Below are positions 35,101 through 44,416 of a stretch of 64,000 nt of DNA, in pieces. The translations under genes and the position numbers were made by a program. Each line of letters begins with the position of its first letter. The stretch's first letter is position 1. The notes beneath the pieces are model-generated. The model was not told the DNA's origin and searched no databases. It saw only the letters and a program-made list of their open reading frames with translations. Source of the stretch: Branchiostoma floridae (lineage: Eukaryota > Chordata > Leptocardii > Amphioxiformes > Branchiostomatidae); NCBI RefSeq assembly GCF_000003815.2, contig NC_049990.1:16554379-16618378 (forward strand), written 5' to 3'.

Positions 35101-38003
35101 CGCCCTAATATTAACTGATTTTTAGTACAAGCAATTCCGAAGCAATTATGTAAAATGTAATTTGTTGACTCACTAGGGAAAATTTAATAATGTACGAGAG
35201 TAAAGAAAATTGTATATACACCAGTTCTTTTCATTAAGAAAATATCAAAGTTGTTGCGTGTATTTTGTTTTTCTCAACGAAATTTGCGACAGTATACGTA
35301 TGTAAAATGGCATATTTTTGTTTGTCCTCTTGTGTCGCATATCAACAGGACTAGATATGGGTACATGTAGCTGTGATAAACGTATAAAGATACGGCAGTT
35401 GATCATAAGAATGTGGGGTATAAAAGACTTGAAATGGTCATATTTTTCGATGGTGAAATATGAATAATTTAGCAAAGAGTGTTATACGGAAATCTATAAC
35501 ATGTGCTCGCGTGTATGTGAATCATGTAGTACATGCACACATGTAACTGTATACTCTACACGTAGTCTACTTGTCTTAAATTTGATTGTTATATACTTCA
35601 ATACGAATGGCCTCCGCGTGTATACAAAATAGTATACTTGGACATGTATGTAACAAATGGAAGATATAGTATGTAACCATAGAAATTGAGGGTTTCGGGT
35701 GTAGGGTAGTAGCAACGTTTGTAAGAATACGGCATATTTTTGTTTGAACCTTTTCCATGAATATGGGGCATATATTTCACATAGCAAAATCTGTATATTG
35801 AAAATCTTTCGGGTTTTTTTTTCAAGAATAACTCGGTTACAATAGTTTCACAATTTACATTTCATTTTGTTTCAATGAGTTGTCATGTATTTCAACGACT
35901 GGGGTATGCGTTTACAGACAAATGATAGGTAAAACGCATAGTTGCAAAATTTGTAGAAAAATATACTGAAGATTTATTCGCGTCTGAAGAAATGGCTACA
36001 TGACAAATATCATATTTCTTTATTGTCATTGCTTGGTTATGAAAGGTATTGATATATTCGGTCTTCTAATAAATCTCATAATTTGACATTTGTCCTCCCA
36101 AAAAGGACCATGCTCCCCTGCGACGGTTGAAATTTTTCAAATTGCTTTCTAAACCAACCACGTGCCCCGACACATCAGCGCTGACGACACGTCAACCAAT
36201 GTGACATTGACAATGTTACATCCCAATTTTACATTTCGTCGCCAATGTCACACCTCAATGCCAGATGTCAACCCGCTTTTCTACCTGATGTTGCCCCTGG
36301 CAAAATATTTACCGCAACCACCGAGAGAGACACACTCTAAAAAAATATGTTGACATGTTTTCTAATAGCATTGATTGACAAAATATATGTGAGCTACAAC
36401 GCTTCAATGTCGATGTAACAATAGTTGTCTTTCGCGATGTAACCGAAAAATTCACAAATGTATCAGTATTATTTTACAGCAGCGAATGTTATGAAATATT
36501 TTGTCGCACCTATAAAGGAATTCGAACACCACACCTACAGCATTTTTTAAAAATTCTTTGGCACTAAGATAAAATTACACATTTTGATGATATTTGGGAA
36601 AAAGCATTGAGATTAACTGAAATAAAGTCCATAGTTTGACGTATTAGATTTCTTAATGGAAGAAAGTAGGAGCTATAGAAATGGGTCGTTGGAATTTGAA
36701 AGTAAGGTTATTCCTCTGACAAGTTTTCTTGCATGTTGTTTTCATACCCTAACGCGTGAAATGAAAAATTGCCAAACGCATGTTCCGCAAAAGAAACAAC
36801 ACTCTTGCATACCTTAATATAAACAGATTTCTTTGTTCTTTGGCACTTCCTGCACTTGTAATATACATTGTATTGATGGAGCTATGTTTCTATAATACAA
36901 TATTGATATTTCTCGCGAAGGAATTCACAGAAAGGCAAAGTATGTGATATACAAGGCGACTTCGTTGCAGATAGGTTCTCTTCTAGATATTGCAGTTTTT
37001 GAAAGTACGACAAAGTCGAGATTTGAATTGGAACTGAGATCTGGCCTGCTACTTACATTCGTGAAAGCAAATATTTGCATTAAAATCAAATCTAATATTT
37101 TTAATGAGCAACGTTCCTAAATATTGATTCATGCGGAAAAATGGACAATTCTTTTGAAAAAAATAACACAGACATAGTTTTTTAGGTTGTTGTTAGAGGA
37201 AATCTTATATTTCGCGAACATGATTTGATAGCGTGCTACAGTTTGCTATGCTGGTGTAGCGCATGGTATTGCCATGTGGATCGTAGGGCTATGCTTAACG
37301 CAATCCGTGTAGCAAGTGCCCTGTCGTGTGGTACGAGTTTAGCGAATGATTCCATATCTAGATCTTGTATGTGTTCCTCAGTTTCTAAAACCACTAGGAA
37401 TTGTTACGATATTCCTAAGAACTCATTTTCAACATTAAACATTTCTAATTTTCAGTATGGAATTTTAGACGCTTTGCTAGAGTCGTATTACATATTTTTG
37501 ACAAGTTTGGCGATTGTGATTTTGCGACGGCGAAGACCGTACACACACGTACGCAACTTGTTGTATCAGTGGTGCGGGACTTGTGCAAGATTTACCGACT
37601 CGTCTAGCTAGTAGGTCCGGGGACGATTGGGCTTTGATAAACTAATCATATTGTCCTGTTATGTGTGTGACATTGAAGCGGTTGGTTTCACGTCAACATT
37701 TTCGGTACGTACTTGAACAAAACGTTTTCGTGTTTACTTTGAAGTGATAGCAGGACACTCACCTTTGTTTTCCGGACCGGGACTGTTCTCTCCTCCCCCC
37801 AGACCCACGGGGAGGCCAGGGGACCCCACGGGGCAGAGATCGTCCCCGTCTACATCGGACTCAGCCCCGGAGTCCCCGTGCCTTTGGTCCATGTCTCCCT
37901 TCAAGTCCCCGAGTACCTCCTTGTACGTCCGCTCTTCGCGTATCTCCTCCGCCTTGTCTTTCCCGTCGAACGATTTGGACACAAACGCCGTCAACTCTTC
38001 CAT
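19845..38003 (-). CDS. Shox: Shox homeobox transcription factor, complete, 4 coding exons
   Basis: The coding exons, in transcript order, are 38003-37763, 26083-25878, 21697-21640 and 20137-19845, giving 265 residues. Phases are 1, 0 and 1, and all borders are GT/AG. The protein starts [15 protein letters not shown], nearly the vertebrate SHOX N-terminus. An acidic linker follows, then a paired-type homeodomain at about 104-163 ([17 protein letters not shown] to [12 protein letters not shown]) with Gln at homeodomain position 50. The C-terminal part keeps the SHOX block [18 protein letters not shown] and ends in an OAR motif, [14 protein letters not shown]. Vertebrate SHOX and SHOX2 (about 292 and 331 residues) are nuclear activators in limb, pharyngeal arch, heart and neural tissue. 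This would be their single pre-duplication relative. The position of the intron inside the homeodomain, just before the WFQN helix, is also seen. Introns 1 and 2 carry exon-edge duplications described separately. Confidence 0.97.
20680..20760 (-). repeat. Inverted copy of the CRE/DR1 interspersed repeat in Shox intron 3
   Basis: CACCTTTGACCC (20705-20716) and TGACGTCA (20722-20729) are the reverse complement of the arrangement at 8355-8379, with a similar flank (GGTGGCAGGTATC). It is intronic in Shox. Confidence 0.6.
20760..21639. other. Remainder of Shox intron 3
   Basis: AT-rich, with no further repeat family or conserved block that I can support. Confidence 0.45.
21640..21697 (-). CDS. 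Shox: Shox exon 3: third helix of the homeodomain
   Basis: This 58-nt exon is bounded by TTTCAG and GTGAGG. It reads [19 protein letters not shown], the DNA-recognition helix with Gln50 and Asn51. An intron directly before this helix is common in paired-class homeobox genes. Confidence 0.97.
22535..22772. repeat. CATT/CCTT tetranucleotide microsatellite in Shox intron 2
   Basis: Imperfect (CATT)n and (CCTT)n units run for about 235 bp. All ORFs here are serine, histidine, phenylalanine and proline runs read off the repeat. Confidence 0.95.
22860..23250. promoter_or_regulatory. GC-rich intronic block with E2F-like sites
   Basis: The block contains TTTGGCGGGAAA (22869-22880), which fits the E2F consensus, plus TTTCCCGC at 23003-23010 and 23068-23075. 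A 34-35 bp unit (CTGACAGAAATGATTTCCCG...) is present twice in tandem at 22990-23023 and 23025-23056. Homeodomain-type cores (CTAATTGTG, CTAATTATG) follow. It has no repeat-family relatives in the window. A role as a Shox enhancer is a guess from composition and position. Confidence 0.35.
24179..24389. mobile_element. MITE-like element with TACTGTAAATG ends and CGCGAACTTAAA repeats
   Basis: TACTGTAAATG at the left end and CATTTACAGTA at the right end enclose several inverted and direct copies of ACCGCGAA(C/A)TTAAA. A related copy lies at 48013-48452. There is no coding content. It is in Shox intron 2. Confidence 0.75.
24886..25140 (+). mobile_element. tRNA-head SINE copy in Shox intron 2
   Basis: The head GTCGTGTTGGCGTGATGGTC (box A-like) and a body (CCTTGGGAAACACACTTTAA, CCAGGTGTAGAAATGGGTAC, TGGACACAGGGGATGACA) match the SINE at 46105-46340 in order. 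The B box is decayed. Confidence 0.7.
25180..25877. repeat. Minisatellite of about 100 bp units carrying copies of the homeobox exon edge
   Basis: About six to seven units abut the true donor of Shox exon 2. Each contains, on the plus strand, AAGGCTCAGTACTCGTACCT, then a (G)TACTCTTGCCTCTGATAG-like stretch, then TGTTTCTGACACAGGGGGTA. On the minus strand that is the last 20-odd bases of the exon (CTATCAGAGGCGAGAGTACAG) followed by GTACGA. Donor-like CAG|GTACG positions fall near 25213, 25399, 25492, 25594, 25694 and 25798, against the true donor at 25877. In one unit the peptide reads [11 protein letters not shown], a clear copy of LGLSEARVQ. Confidence 0.88.
25878..26083 (-). CDS. Shox: Shox exon 2: linker and first two-thirds of the homeodomain
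   Basis: The acceptor is TTGTTTCAG and the donor is CAG|GTACGA. The exon encodes the linker [20 protein letters not shown] and then homeodomain positions 1-46 ([10 protein letters not shown] to SEARVQ). It is flanked on both sides by partial copies of itself: a minisatellite downstream and a microexon-like duplicate upstream. The reading frame continues a few codons into the intron, but the family homology stops at the donor. Confidence 0.97.
26112..26152 (+). mobile_element. MITE half-copy between the two copies of the Shox exon 2 acceptor region
   Basis: TTCCCCTTTATCTGTGGGGT and AACCTATATCTGTTG match one end of the 17600-17795 MITE family. It separates the true exon 2 from its duplicated 5' edge at 26153-26230. 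Confidence 0.6.
26153..26230 (-). other. Duplicated acceptor region of Shox exon 2; possible 30-nt in-frame microexon
   Basis: This segment aligns with 26040-26105 over both exon and intron sequence (CCGGGTTTAGACGGGTCT, then AAACAAAACAGA(A/C)GTTTT). On the minus strand it has a pyrimidine-rich tract, an acceptor TTTTAG at 26204-26209, 30 nt of exon-like sequence (26203-26174) and a consensus donor GTGAGT (26173-26168). The 30 nt encode a variant of the [10 protein letters not shown] linker and keep the frame. No transcript evidence is available, so it is not counted in the gene model. Confidence 0.6.
26265..26465 (+). repeat. Interspersed repeat, CGAGGGCTAATTGCAGGTACATGG family
   Basis: GAGGGCTATTTGCAGGTACA, then GGTTTGACTTCTTTTATCTG, then GACGAAACGCCCCATATTTC recur in the same order at 51735-51960, and a more diverged copy lies at 48105-48315. 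There is no coding content. It is in Shox intron 1. Confidence 0.7.
27180..27330 (+). repeat. Short interspersed motif: CTTCGCCAAGAAGGTTATG
   Basis: TTACCTTCGCCAAGAGGTTA at 27180 and TTACCTTCGCCAAGAAGGTT at 27265 precede TGTTTTTGGTAGCGTTTGTG. The same phrase lies at 38790-38830 before the TG microsatellite. It looks like an end fragment of a dispersed repeat. Confidence 0.6.
27330..28930. repeat. Irregular satellite in Shox intron 1
   Basis: Short phrases recur many times with variable spacing: ACATATCTTGACC(T/C)(A/G)TATA, CCCGTATCCATGCCTTAC, CCGTATTTTAA(T/C)CCC, GTAAAACAATGCTC, CCGTACCA(A/G)ATATAGCTCAGC and TACAACAGGGGAAAACAGTG. A larger unit of roughly 300 bp appears near 27780, 28060, 28290, 28640 and 28850. 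ORFs here are repeat artefacts. Confidence 0.85.
29103..29430. repeat. Two-copy tandem duplication, about 155 bp, in Shox intron 1
   Basis: CATCCAGCTTTGTTGTGTAA at 29103 and CATCCAGCTTCGTTCTGTAA near 29260 start two near-identical blocks. They run through CTCTTTAGAGTTCTACA, ACACCCGCAGGGAAGACAAC and GTGTTATCCTATTATTGTGA to AAAAACATAAC(C)GAAGG. Confidence 0.88.
29480..31655. other. AT-rich part of Shox intron 1
   Basis: No gene, repeat family or clear conserved block is recognised. Short ORFs have no family resemblance. Confidence 0.45.
31660..31965. promoter_or_regulatory. GC-rich unique block in Shox intron 1, possible enhancer
   Basis: About 300 bp of locally higher GC, with no match to the repeat families of this window, stand out within AT-rich intron. 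It includes TAATCTCTCC, ATGATTATATCATTC and a GC-rich end (GCGGCGGCGGTGCGG). The regulatory role is inferred only from composition and position. Confidence 0.25.
31975..32490. repeat. Interspersed repeat with a duplicated 5' half
   Basis: CCTCAAATACGGTAGAAAA... to ...TAGATTCCCTCACTT is present twice (about 31988-32100 and 32158-32270). After the second copy it continues with TGCGTTTTGACAAACC, CCTACATTTTCACTATTA and AGCTCGGTTGGGCACAAATG. The same order is seen at 46417-46745, so it is a dispersed family, perhaps a retroelement end. Confidence 0.75.
32684..33135. mobile_element. hAT-like non-autonomous element with 8 bp target duplication
   Basis: The element spans 32692-33127. It starts TAGGGCTGGGTACCGGTACA and ends with the inverted TGTACCGGTACCCACCCCTA. 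It is flanked by CCCGTGAA (32684-32691) and CCCGTTAA (33128-33135), an 8 bp duplication with one difference. Length, ends and duplication size fit hAT MITEs. There is no transposase. It is in Shox intron 1. Confidence 0.85.
33558..33748 (+). mobile_element. tRNA-head SINE-like copy with (CAA)n tail
   Basis: GGTGTTGGTCGCTAGGAGAC and CCGGTTCGAATCTAGGG (B-box-like) are followed by a short body and a (CAA)n tail at 33716-33745. It is probably a SINE with a simple-repeat tail, in Shox intron 1. Confidence 0.6.
33750..37762. other. AT-rich 5' part of Shox intron 1
   Basis: No gene is recognised. A GC-rich unique patch at about 34490-34640 stands out (GGCGGCAAGCGGAGAG, GCGGGCGCCGGGCTCC). Otherwise no repeat family is recognised. 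Confidence 0.4.
37763..38003 (-). CDS. Shox: Shox exon 1: N-terminal domain
   Basis: The exon begins with ATG (complement of 38001-38003) and [15 protein letters not shown]. This matches the diagnostic SHOX start, which fixes the initiation codon. It ends at a consensus donor, G|GTGAGT. The middle is acidic and the end is proline- and glycine-rich. Confidence 0.95.
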
Positions 38004-38690
38004 AGTTCCTCGGGAGTGGGTCGCAGGTAGCCCCGATGAAAATTTCCGGTCGCCCCGGTCTGTAGTCAGGTTAGAAAACTTGGGCTAGTGGGCGAATCCT
38101 TCTGTCACTTGTTTCGTTATAACTCCTGGAAGTCTGACTTTGCGTGGCGGTGTTGAAAGTTTTGGTTTCAGTACTAAAGAGCAGGACTTCACCGTTGATC
38201 CGGTGATCGACTCTACCGGGTTGTGTACTACCGGTTGCTCGGGGGAGGTGGCGTGTAGCTCCGAAGGGAAAGCGTTGGCCTGTACGGTCTAGCTCCGCCC
38301 TATTCCAGACGATCCCGCCCTTTCTACAGCCCTGCTCTGAATGATTACAGCTCTGCTCCCGGCGTAATGAAATTACTCCATAATGGCGCTGATGTCACGA
38401 CTGGCCCCGCACCTCTCAGCGCAGCCCGACCCCATTGGCTATTAATGCCCGATTGACAAGACCCGCTAATTAATAAATCAGCCCGAGTTACCCGCATGCC
38501 CATTACTTATCGCGCCATCAGATGGAGGCGAGTTTCCCGGCGGCGTGAGGCTCCAGGGGCGCCGAGAGGGTCGGCTGTTGGCCCCGCCTGTCATGGACCA
38601 CGTGACGGGTCGTCCCTGGTGTCCGGGACAGGTCGGTACGGTGCCGGTACGGTGCCATGCGCAGTGTGGTCGGTAGAGTAAGAAAAAACG
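38004..38690 (-). promoter_or_regulatory. Shox 5' UTR and promoter region
   Basis: This GC-rich block has no repeat signature. It has a CCAAT-box-type element (GCCAAT on the minus strand, 38434-38439) and homeodomain cores (CTATTAATG, CGCTAATTAATAAATC) at 38440-38480, next to CGATTGACAAG, which resembles a TALE-class site. No TATA box is placed. The TSS is unknown. Confidence 0.5.
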
Positions 38691-38784
38691 CAGTTAGTGT
38701 AGGCGTGTTGGAGCAATACATGTGTACGGAGGCATTGAACTTCCCAAGATACAAAAGATTTTATTTCTTGATCCTAATATGCAA

Positions 38785-39205
<421 letters not shown>

Positions 39206-40350
39206 TTGTATAGCAAAGAGTGAAATACACTGTATCAAGCTTTATTTCTTAAGTACAGTAGAAAAAGGAATATTCTCAATGCAACTAGACAGACCTCAAA
39301 TCGAAAAACGTATTTGTTGTTATATATTTTCCATAACTAAAAATCGAAGAAAGTTGGATTTATCTCATTTTTTTCTATCAAATTTCAACATGTATTGTTG
39401 TGACCAATGTGTGGCAATTAAGGTCTCCATTCATTAATTCGATCAATATTGTTCTTTCTTGCGACCACCTCTTTACTTTACTGCGATTGCTGAGCGACGC
39501 TACAGCGACCAAGTTTGGATATGTACATGTGTGTTGCTAGATTTTTCATAACTGGAATATGGTGCAAGATGTAAATGTATGATCTAAAATACATTTTCAA
39601 TTTCGTTCTATATTTACGAAATTTGTTGCGCGGTCTGTCAAATATTTTGTCCCAGTCTTAGCAGAAAGCTGGTGTAAGTTTCACATAGTTTCGCATTAGG
39701 GAATGAAATGCATCAAACATTATTGAATCATACGAACTCATAGAAAAGCTATCAATGTTAACATTGTTTTGCTAAGGTGTATTTATTGTTACCGCCAAAA
39801 AAGGGGGAACCACAGTTTGAATTGTTTTTGCAGTATCTATAAATGTCATAGACATCAAACCATGTGATACATAAAGATGTCGCTATCCACAATAACTTTG
39901 GTCTTGTCACAAACATTCTACTTTGAGTACCTTTAATAGTAAAGCCAGTATTATTTACTTCATTAAAATTATAGGAAAAGAAGTAATTTAAATGTGTACA
40001 TGGTAGGTTTTAACCATACATACGCATCGACGTAAAAAAAAGGAGATCATTTTTCTCAACATGTTTGTAGAAAATCTCTGTTCCTAAATCGCTATCTATC
40101 GGAAACGACTACCTTACTATATGGCGTTTTGCGGACACTTTTAGAAAATGTCACATCACCCACAAGGGAGTCATAACAAGCTTAAGTATCCATATCACTC
40201 GCTATTTGTTTATATCTATAGCGTTAGGGGTGAAACATGGAGTGTCTTTTGATGAGATTTTGAAAGGTACACCTAACCTGACTACAGGGAGGTGTTGAGT
40301 AAAGTTGTCGCGAGGGATCTAAGAAGGTTACTGAGCGTTATCAAGGCCTC
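39206..40350. other. AT-rich intergenic stretch
   Basis: No gene, repeat family or candidate regulatory block is recognised. Confidence 0.45.
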
Positions 40351-40353
40351 TTA

Positions 40354-41168
40354 GGGCCATGTTGGTACGATTTTATGGATGACATCCGCGCGTGCATTAA
40401 TTTTTCGGCTGGTAAAAAAAAGATAATCGGCCGTACTGTAAATTATAGTACAAAGCAGTTGCAAGATGAGAAAATGTATCACCACAATTCGCAAATGTTG
40501 TAATGCAAAAGAGCAAAGAAGAAGCTGTGAAAGAACAAAAATGAAGAGTCTATTGTTCGGTATACCATACTCTGTGTGTTTCAACTTTGTCATTTGTTCA
40601 ATCTTCCTGACCAATGAGATATCATAGTGAATGCAACTTTGTTCTGCCAAACGTTTTTTTTTTAATTTGCACGCTCGCATCAGTTTTGGGATTCCCAGAG
40701 GATGTCCTCCACATATAAATCAGATCAACAGAAGACGGATACTAAAATTGTAGACTTCCAAAGTCGACCCCACAATAAAAGAAGATGTGACAGAACAAAA
40801 ACGAAGAATCTATTGTGCATTATATCATACTCTTGTTTTTTTTTTATTGAACAAACACATAAAGGCAAAATAACAGACAAGTAGCGGCCCACTCAAGTTA
40901 AGACAACTTATATCGGTGCCGCTATTAAAGGAAAATAAGAATAACATATGATTGACAAGATGCAGTAAATCTGTACAAATGGAATACTAATGTATTGACT
41001 GGTAGAAGCGCAAGTCCAGCTGGTACCCCCCACCCCCGGAAATTTTGGTAGGACACGGAACTTGTTTGTTTACACTTCATGTTGAAGACATCATTTTTAT
41101 TGGCACGCTCGAATTAGTTTTGAGGTTCCCATCGGATGTCATCCATGGAATCAAATCAACACGGCCTC
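40354..41168. mobile_element. Inverted-repeat element(s), ATGGATGACATCC family, partly duplicated
   Basis: The left end GGGCCATGTTGGTACGATTT TATGGATGACATCCGCGC pairs with the right end CGGATGTCATCCATGGAATC AAATCAACACGGCC. A decayed internal copy of the right end lies at 40672-40735. The block AGAACAAAAATGAAGAGTCT ATTGT (about 40530) recurs at about 40795, so the element has been duplicated internally or nested. Confidence 0.7.
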
Positions 41169-41179
41169 AGGTCCCAGTT

Positions 41180-41345
41180 CTGGTTTATCTCAGGGCGCCG
41201 CCTTGCCGCGCAGGCGCGAGGTGATGACAGACGGGGCCGAGGTCACGCTAATGATTAGCGGGGGCAGTTCGCGCTTGCGCACTGACGACATCCGCGCCGT
41301 TACGGTAGCCAGGGTTACAGGACCGTTAACGTTGCCCCTCGTTGA
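41180..41345. promoter_or_regulatory. GC-rich intergenic block with palindromic homeodomain site
   Basis: It contains CGCTAATGATTAGCG (41246-41260), a palindrome of two TAAT cores, and TGATGACAG (41222-41230), a Meis/TALE-type core. It lies about 3.2 kb upstream of the Shox ATG, between transposable elements but without repeat relatives of its own. Enhancer function is inferred. Confidence 0.4.
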
Positions 41346-41388
41346 CTGCCTTTCTTGAAAACGCCTTAAAGACTGTCTTAGGAGAGGG

Positions 41389-41555
41389 TGTTTAGCCGAC
41401 TAGAGTCGTGTTTAGGTGCAGTCACACGAGCGTGTATATTAAGTCCGTATAAGGCACTGCGTATGAAAAACGGCAATACGGACCTCATACGGACTTGAAA
41501 TACACGCTAGTGTGACTAGCTGCATCGCAACACGACTAGATTCGGCTAAACAACC
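41389..41555. mobile_element. Short inverted-repeat element (about 165 bp)
   Basis: TGTTTAGCCGACTAGAGTCG, GTGCAGTCACACGAGCGTGT and AAGTCCGTAT on the left are matched inverted on the right (ATACGGACTTGAAATACACG, CTAGTGTGACTAGCTGCATC, CGACTAGATTCGGCTAAACA). The whole element can fold as a near-complete hairpin. Confidence 0.8.
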
Positions 41556-41756
41556 TTTGATAAAGATTATTTTAAGAAAGACTCTTATTCCATATGTATT
41601 TTAGCCTGAATGCGTCACAATTTGAAATAATCGCCATTGGTATGAACTAATTGCTATAAGCTTATGGCTAAAGTACATTAAGTGACACAAACGTTTTGGA
41701 CAAAAAAACAGTGTTAAAAAAATTTGTAGTTTGTGACGAGCGACCGTTCTGGCAAA

Positions 41757-42215
41757 GTTTCGGTGTCGTGTTAGCGTAACGGTTAAGGTATGGGGCCCGG
41801 AAGCCAAAGGTCTTGAGTTCTAATCCTCTGACATGCTACCAACATTGTGCCAATTGTTACGACTCACTTCACTTAAGGGAAAATAAGTACCTATCTGCTT
41901 TTAGGGACGTCCCAAGGATAGGACGTTAAATGGAGGTCCTGTGTTTGAGGAGAGACACATTTCTAACACGTTTAAGATCCCACCACACTTAATCAAAAAG
42001 AGTAGGGTCTTTCCCGGTGTGAATGGATGGATTAAATCTGTCCAGATATACAGCTTGTACTGTTCAGTACCCTCGGAGCAGAGGTTAGGCTCCGACTGTG
42101 TTTTTTTTTTACGTTTTCTTAGTCGTTTTTATCGGGATTTCTATTTTGTACTCTCTCTTGATGTCTTGCGGCCGCGTCAATAACAGCCTAACATTTGCTT
42201 GGAGAGTACTTTTCC
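41757..42215 (+). mobile_element. tRNA-head SINE followed by an inverted-repeat element fragment
   Basis: The head GTCGTGTTAGCGTAACGGTT has a B-box-like GAGTTCTAATCC. Its body (TAGGACGTTAAATGGAGGTC, CCGGTGTGAATGG, ATCTGTCCAGATATACAG) matches 44417-44812. From about 42075 it joins a fragment of the 52138-52312 element (GGTTAGGCTCCGACTG, TTTACGTTTTCTTAGTCGTT, TTGCTTGGAGAGTAC). Confidence 0.7.
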
Positions 42216-42555
42216 GTACAAACCTGGTGTGTTAGGCCATGAGGCGATTTACCGGGTATGCAATAGAAACTAACAAGCTTTTTTGCGCTTCAATTTCGAG
42301 AGAAACATTGTGGAGAAAATGTACTGAATTTACGGCCATACCCATGCACTCATCGAAGAACACTTGTTGAAAATCACCAATACAAATGTCAGACGAGAGC
42401 GACGGAAAAGCAACAACGGGAAAAATACTGAAGTGCGACCTCTCCATTTCCTCTGCGGTCACGCAGCATCTGTGTATTTTTTGTGTCGTCAAAAGACTTT
42501 AGAAAATGATGAATTAAGGGGATTAAGTACATAATGAGTTCGCTCGGAACAGATG
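42216..42555. other. Short non-coding stretch
   Basis: No family or motif is recognised. Confidence 0.4.
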
Positions 42556-44035
42556 TAAATGTCAACGTTTTGGAGCAATGGAGCAACAAGGTTATCTTTG
42601 CCTGAATACAACAATGACCAGTCTCTTATACCACCTTTTCCATTTGTAACAATCATACACCAGTCTCAATGGAAAGAGTGCCCGAAAGAAGAGAGCATCT
42701 TCAAATCGCCCTCCCACAAAACACCTCAACTCAAACTTCACACTTGTTTTCTAGATATGAGTAATTTCACCAAGGTGGAACTAGCAGCGTTTTGGAATGC
42801 CAGGCTTTTGTCTTAACGGTGCTACAAGGCTGACTAACAACTTTAAAAGAAAAGAGGCCCATGCTGTCACGGTGCCCGAAAGAGGCGAACTTCTTCAAAT
42901 CGCCCACCACAAAACTTTTCAACTCAAACTTCACATTAGCACGTTTTCTTGATAAGAAGTTTCACCAAGGAGAACGTAAGCACGTCTTGGAATGTCAGTT
43001 TTTGTCTTGACGGTGCTACAAGGCCGGCTATCAACTTTAAGCGACCACCGGGGGCCGATACTGTCACGGTGCCCGAAAGAGGCGAGCATCTTCAAGTTGC
43101 CCGCCTACAAAACTCCTCAACTAAAACTTCACACTAGCTCGCATTCTGGATGAGTAGTATCACCAAGGTAGAACTAGCCGTGTCTTGGAATGTCAGGTTT
43201 TTTTCTTGGCGGTGCTACAAGGCTGACTATCAACTTTAAGTTAAGCGAAGACCAGGGGCCCATGCTATCAATGTGCCCGAAAGACGTCAAATCGCCCGCC
43301 CGCAAAACTCCTCAACTCAAACTTCACATTTCATGATTAGCTCACATTCTGGATGATTAGTTTCACACAGGAGGAACTAGCAGCGTCAGGGAATGCCAGT
43401 TTTTGCATGTGCTGGAAGGCCGACTATCAACTTTAACCGATCACCAGGGGCCCATGCTGTCACGGTACCCGAAAGAGGCGAGTATCTTCAAATCGCCCGC
43501 CCACAAAACTCGTGAACTCAAACTTCACACAAACTCGTCTTCTGGATGAGTTGCTTCACCTAGGAGTATCTTGGAATGCCATTTTTTGTCTTGACGGTGC
43601 TAGAAGGCCGACTATCAACTTTAAGCGAGCACCAGGGACCCATGCTGTTATGGTGGCCAAAAGAGTAGAGCATCTTCAAATATCCCTCCCACAAAACTCC
43701 TCAACTCAAACTTCACATTTCATGATTAGCCCGCATTCTGGATGAGGAGTTTCACACAGGAGGAACTAGCAGCGTCTTGGAATGCCAGGTTTTGTTTTGT
43801 TTTGACGGTGCTACAAGGCCGACTATGCTGTCACGGTGCCCGAAAGAGGCGAACATCTTCAAATCGCCCGCCCACAAAACTCGTGAACTCAAACTTCACG
43901 CAACCTCGTCTTCTGGATGAGTAGCTTCACCCAGGAGTATCTTGGAATGTCAGTTTTTGTCTTGACGGTGCTACAAGGCCGACTATCAACTTTAAGCGAG
44001 CACCAGGGGCCCATGCTGTCACGGTCTGGTCTCTC
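42556..44035. repeat. Satellite of about 190 bp units between Shox and Rsrc1
   Basis: Seven to eight units share the order CAGGAGGAACTAGCAGCGTC, TTGGAATGCCAGGTTTTTGT, CTTGACGGTGCTACAAGGCC, GACTATCAACTTTAAGCGA, CCAGGGGCCCATGCTGTCAC, GGTGCCCGAAAGAGGCGAG, CATCTTCAAATCGCCCGCCC and ACAAAACTCCTCAACTCAAA. Unit length varies through deletions. Translations are repeat artefacts; unit length is not a constant multiple of three. Confidence 0.92.
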
Positions 44036-44416
44036 CCCGTCCCCCCTCCATTAGTGACCAATTAGGAAGAAACGTTTCAATGCGCGAAGATTGGCGCTGA
44101 CTCCACCACTGTTGGCCCTATTGTTGCCCAGCTAGTAGTGTACCTTGACTCCCCGCATGGGCTGAAAGGGACAAATTGGTGCGTCTGAAGCCCAGATTTG
44201 CGTGACGGAAGGAGAAAGGGAGAGAAAGAGGCGTCATGCGGAGATGGGGAGCGTTGCTTTTGCTCCGCGGCGTCGGTACCGGGGCGAATGTCGCCCGAAG
44301 ACGAATGCGAGATGACATCCGGGAAGAAAGGGATCTGAGTAAATTGGTTTGGTCCTAGTGTTTGTTGTTCCTTCAAAGACTTCCTTTTCTTAAGGGAGAG
44401 TGACAACAAGGACGAG

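Noticed and set aside
37225-37611. 128-residue plus-strand ORF opposite the start of Shox intron 1
   Set aside because: No recognisable domain, no splice partners and AT-rich composition. It looks like chance.
43512-43745. Short similar ORFs (SFTQEELAASWNARF type) in the 42.6-44.0 kb array
   Set aside because: They mirror the satellite units. The frame is broken between units and no start or splice context is conserved.
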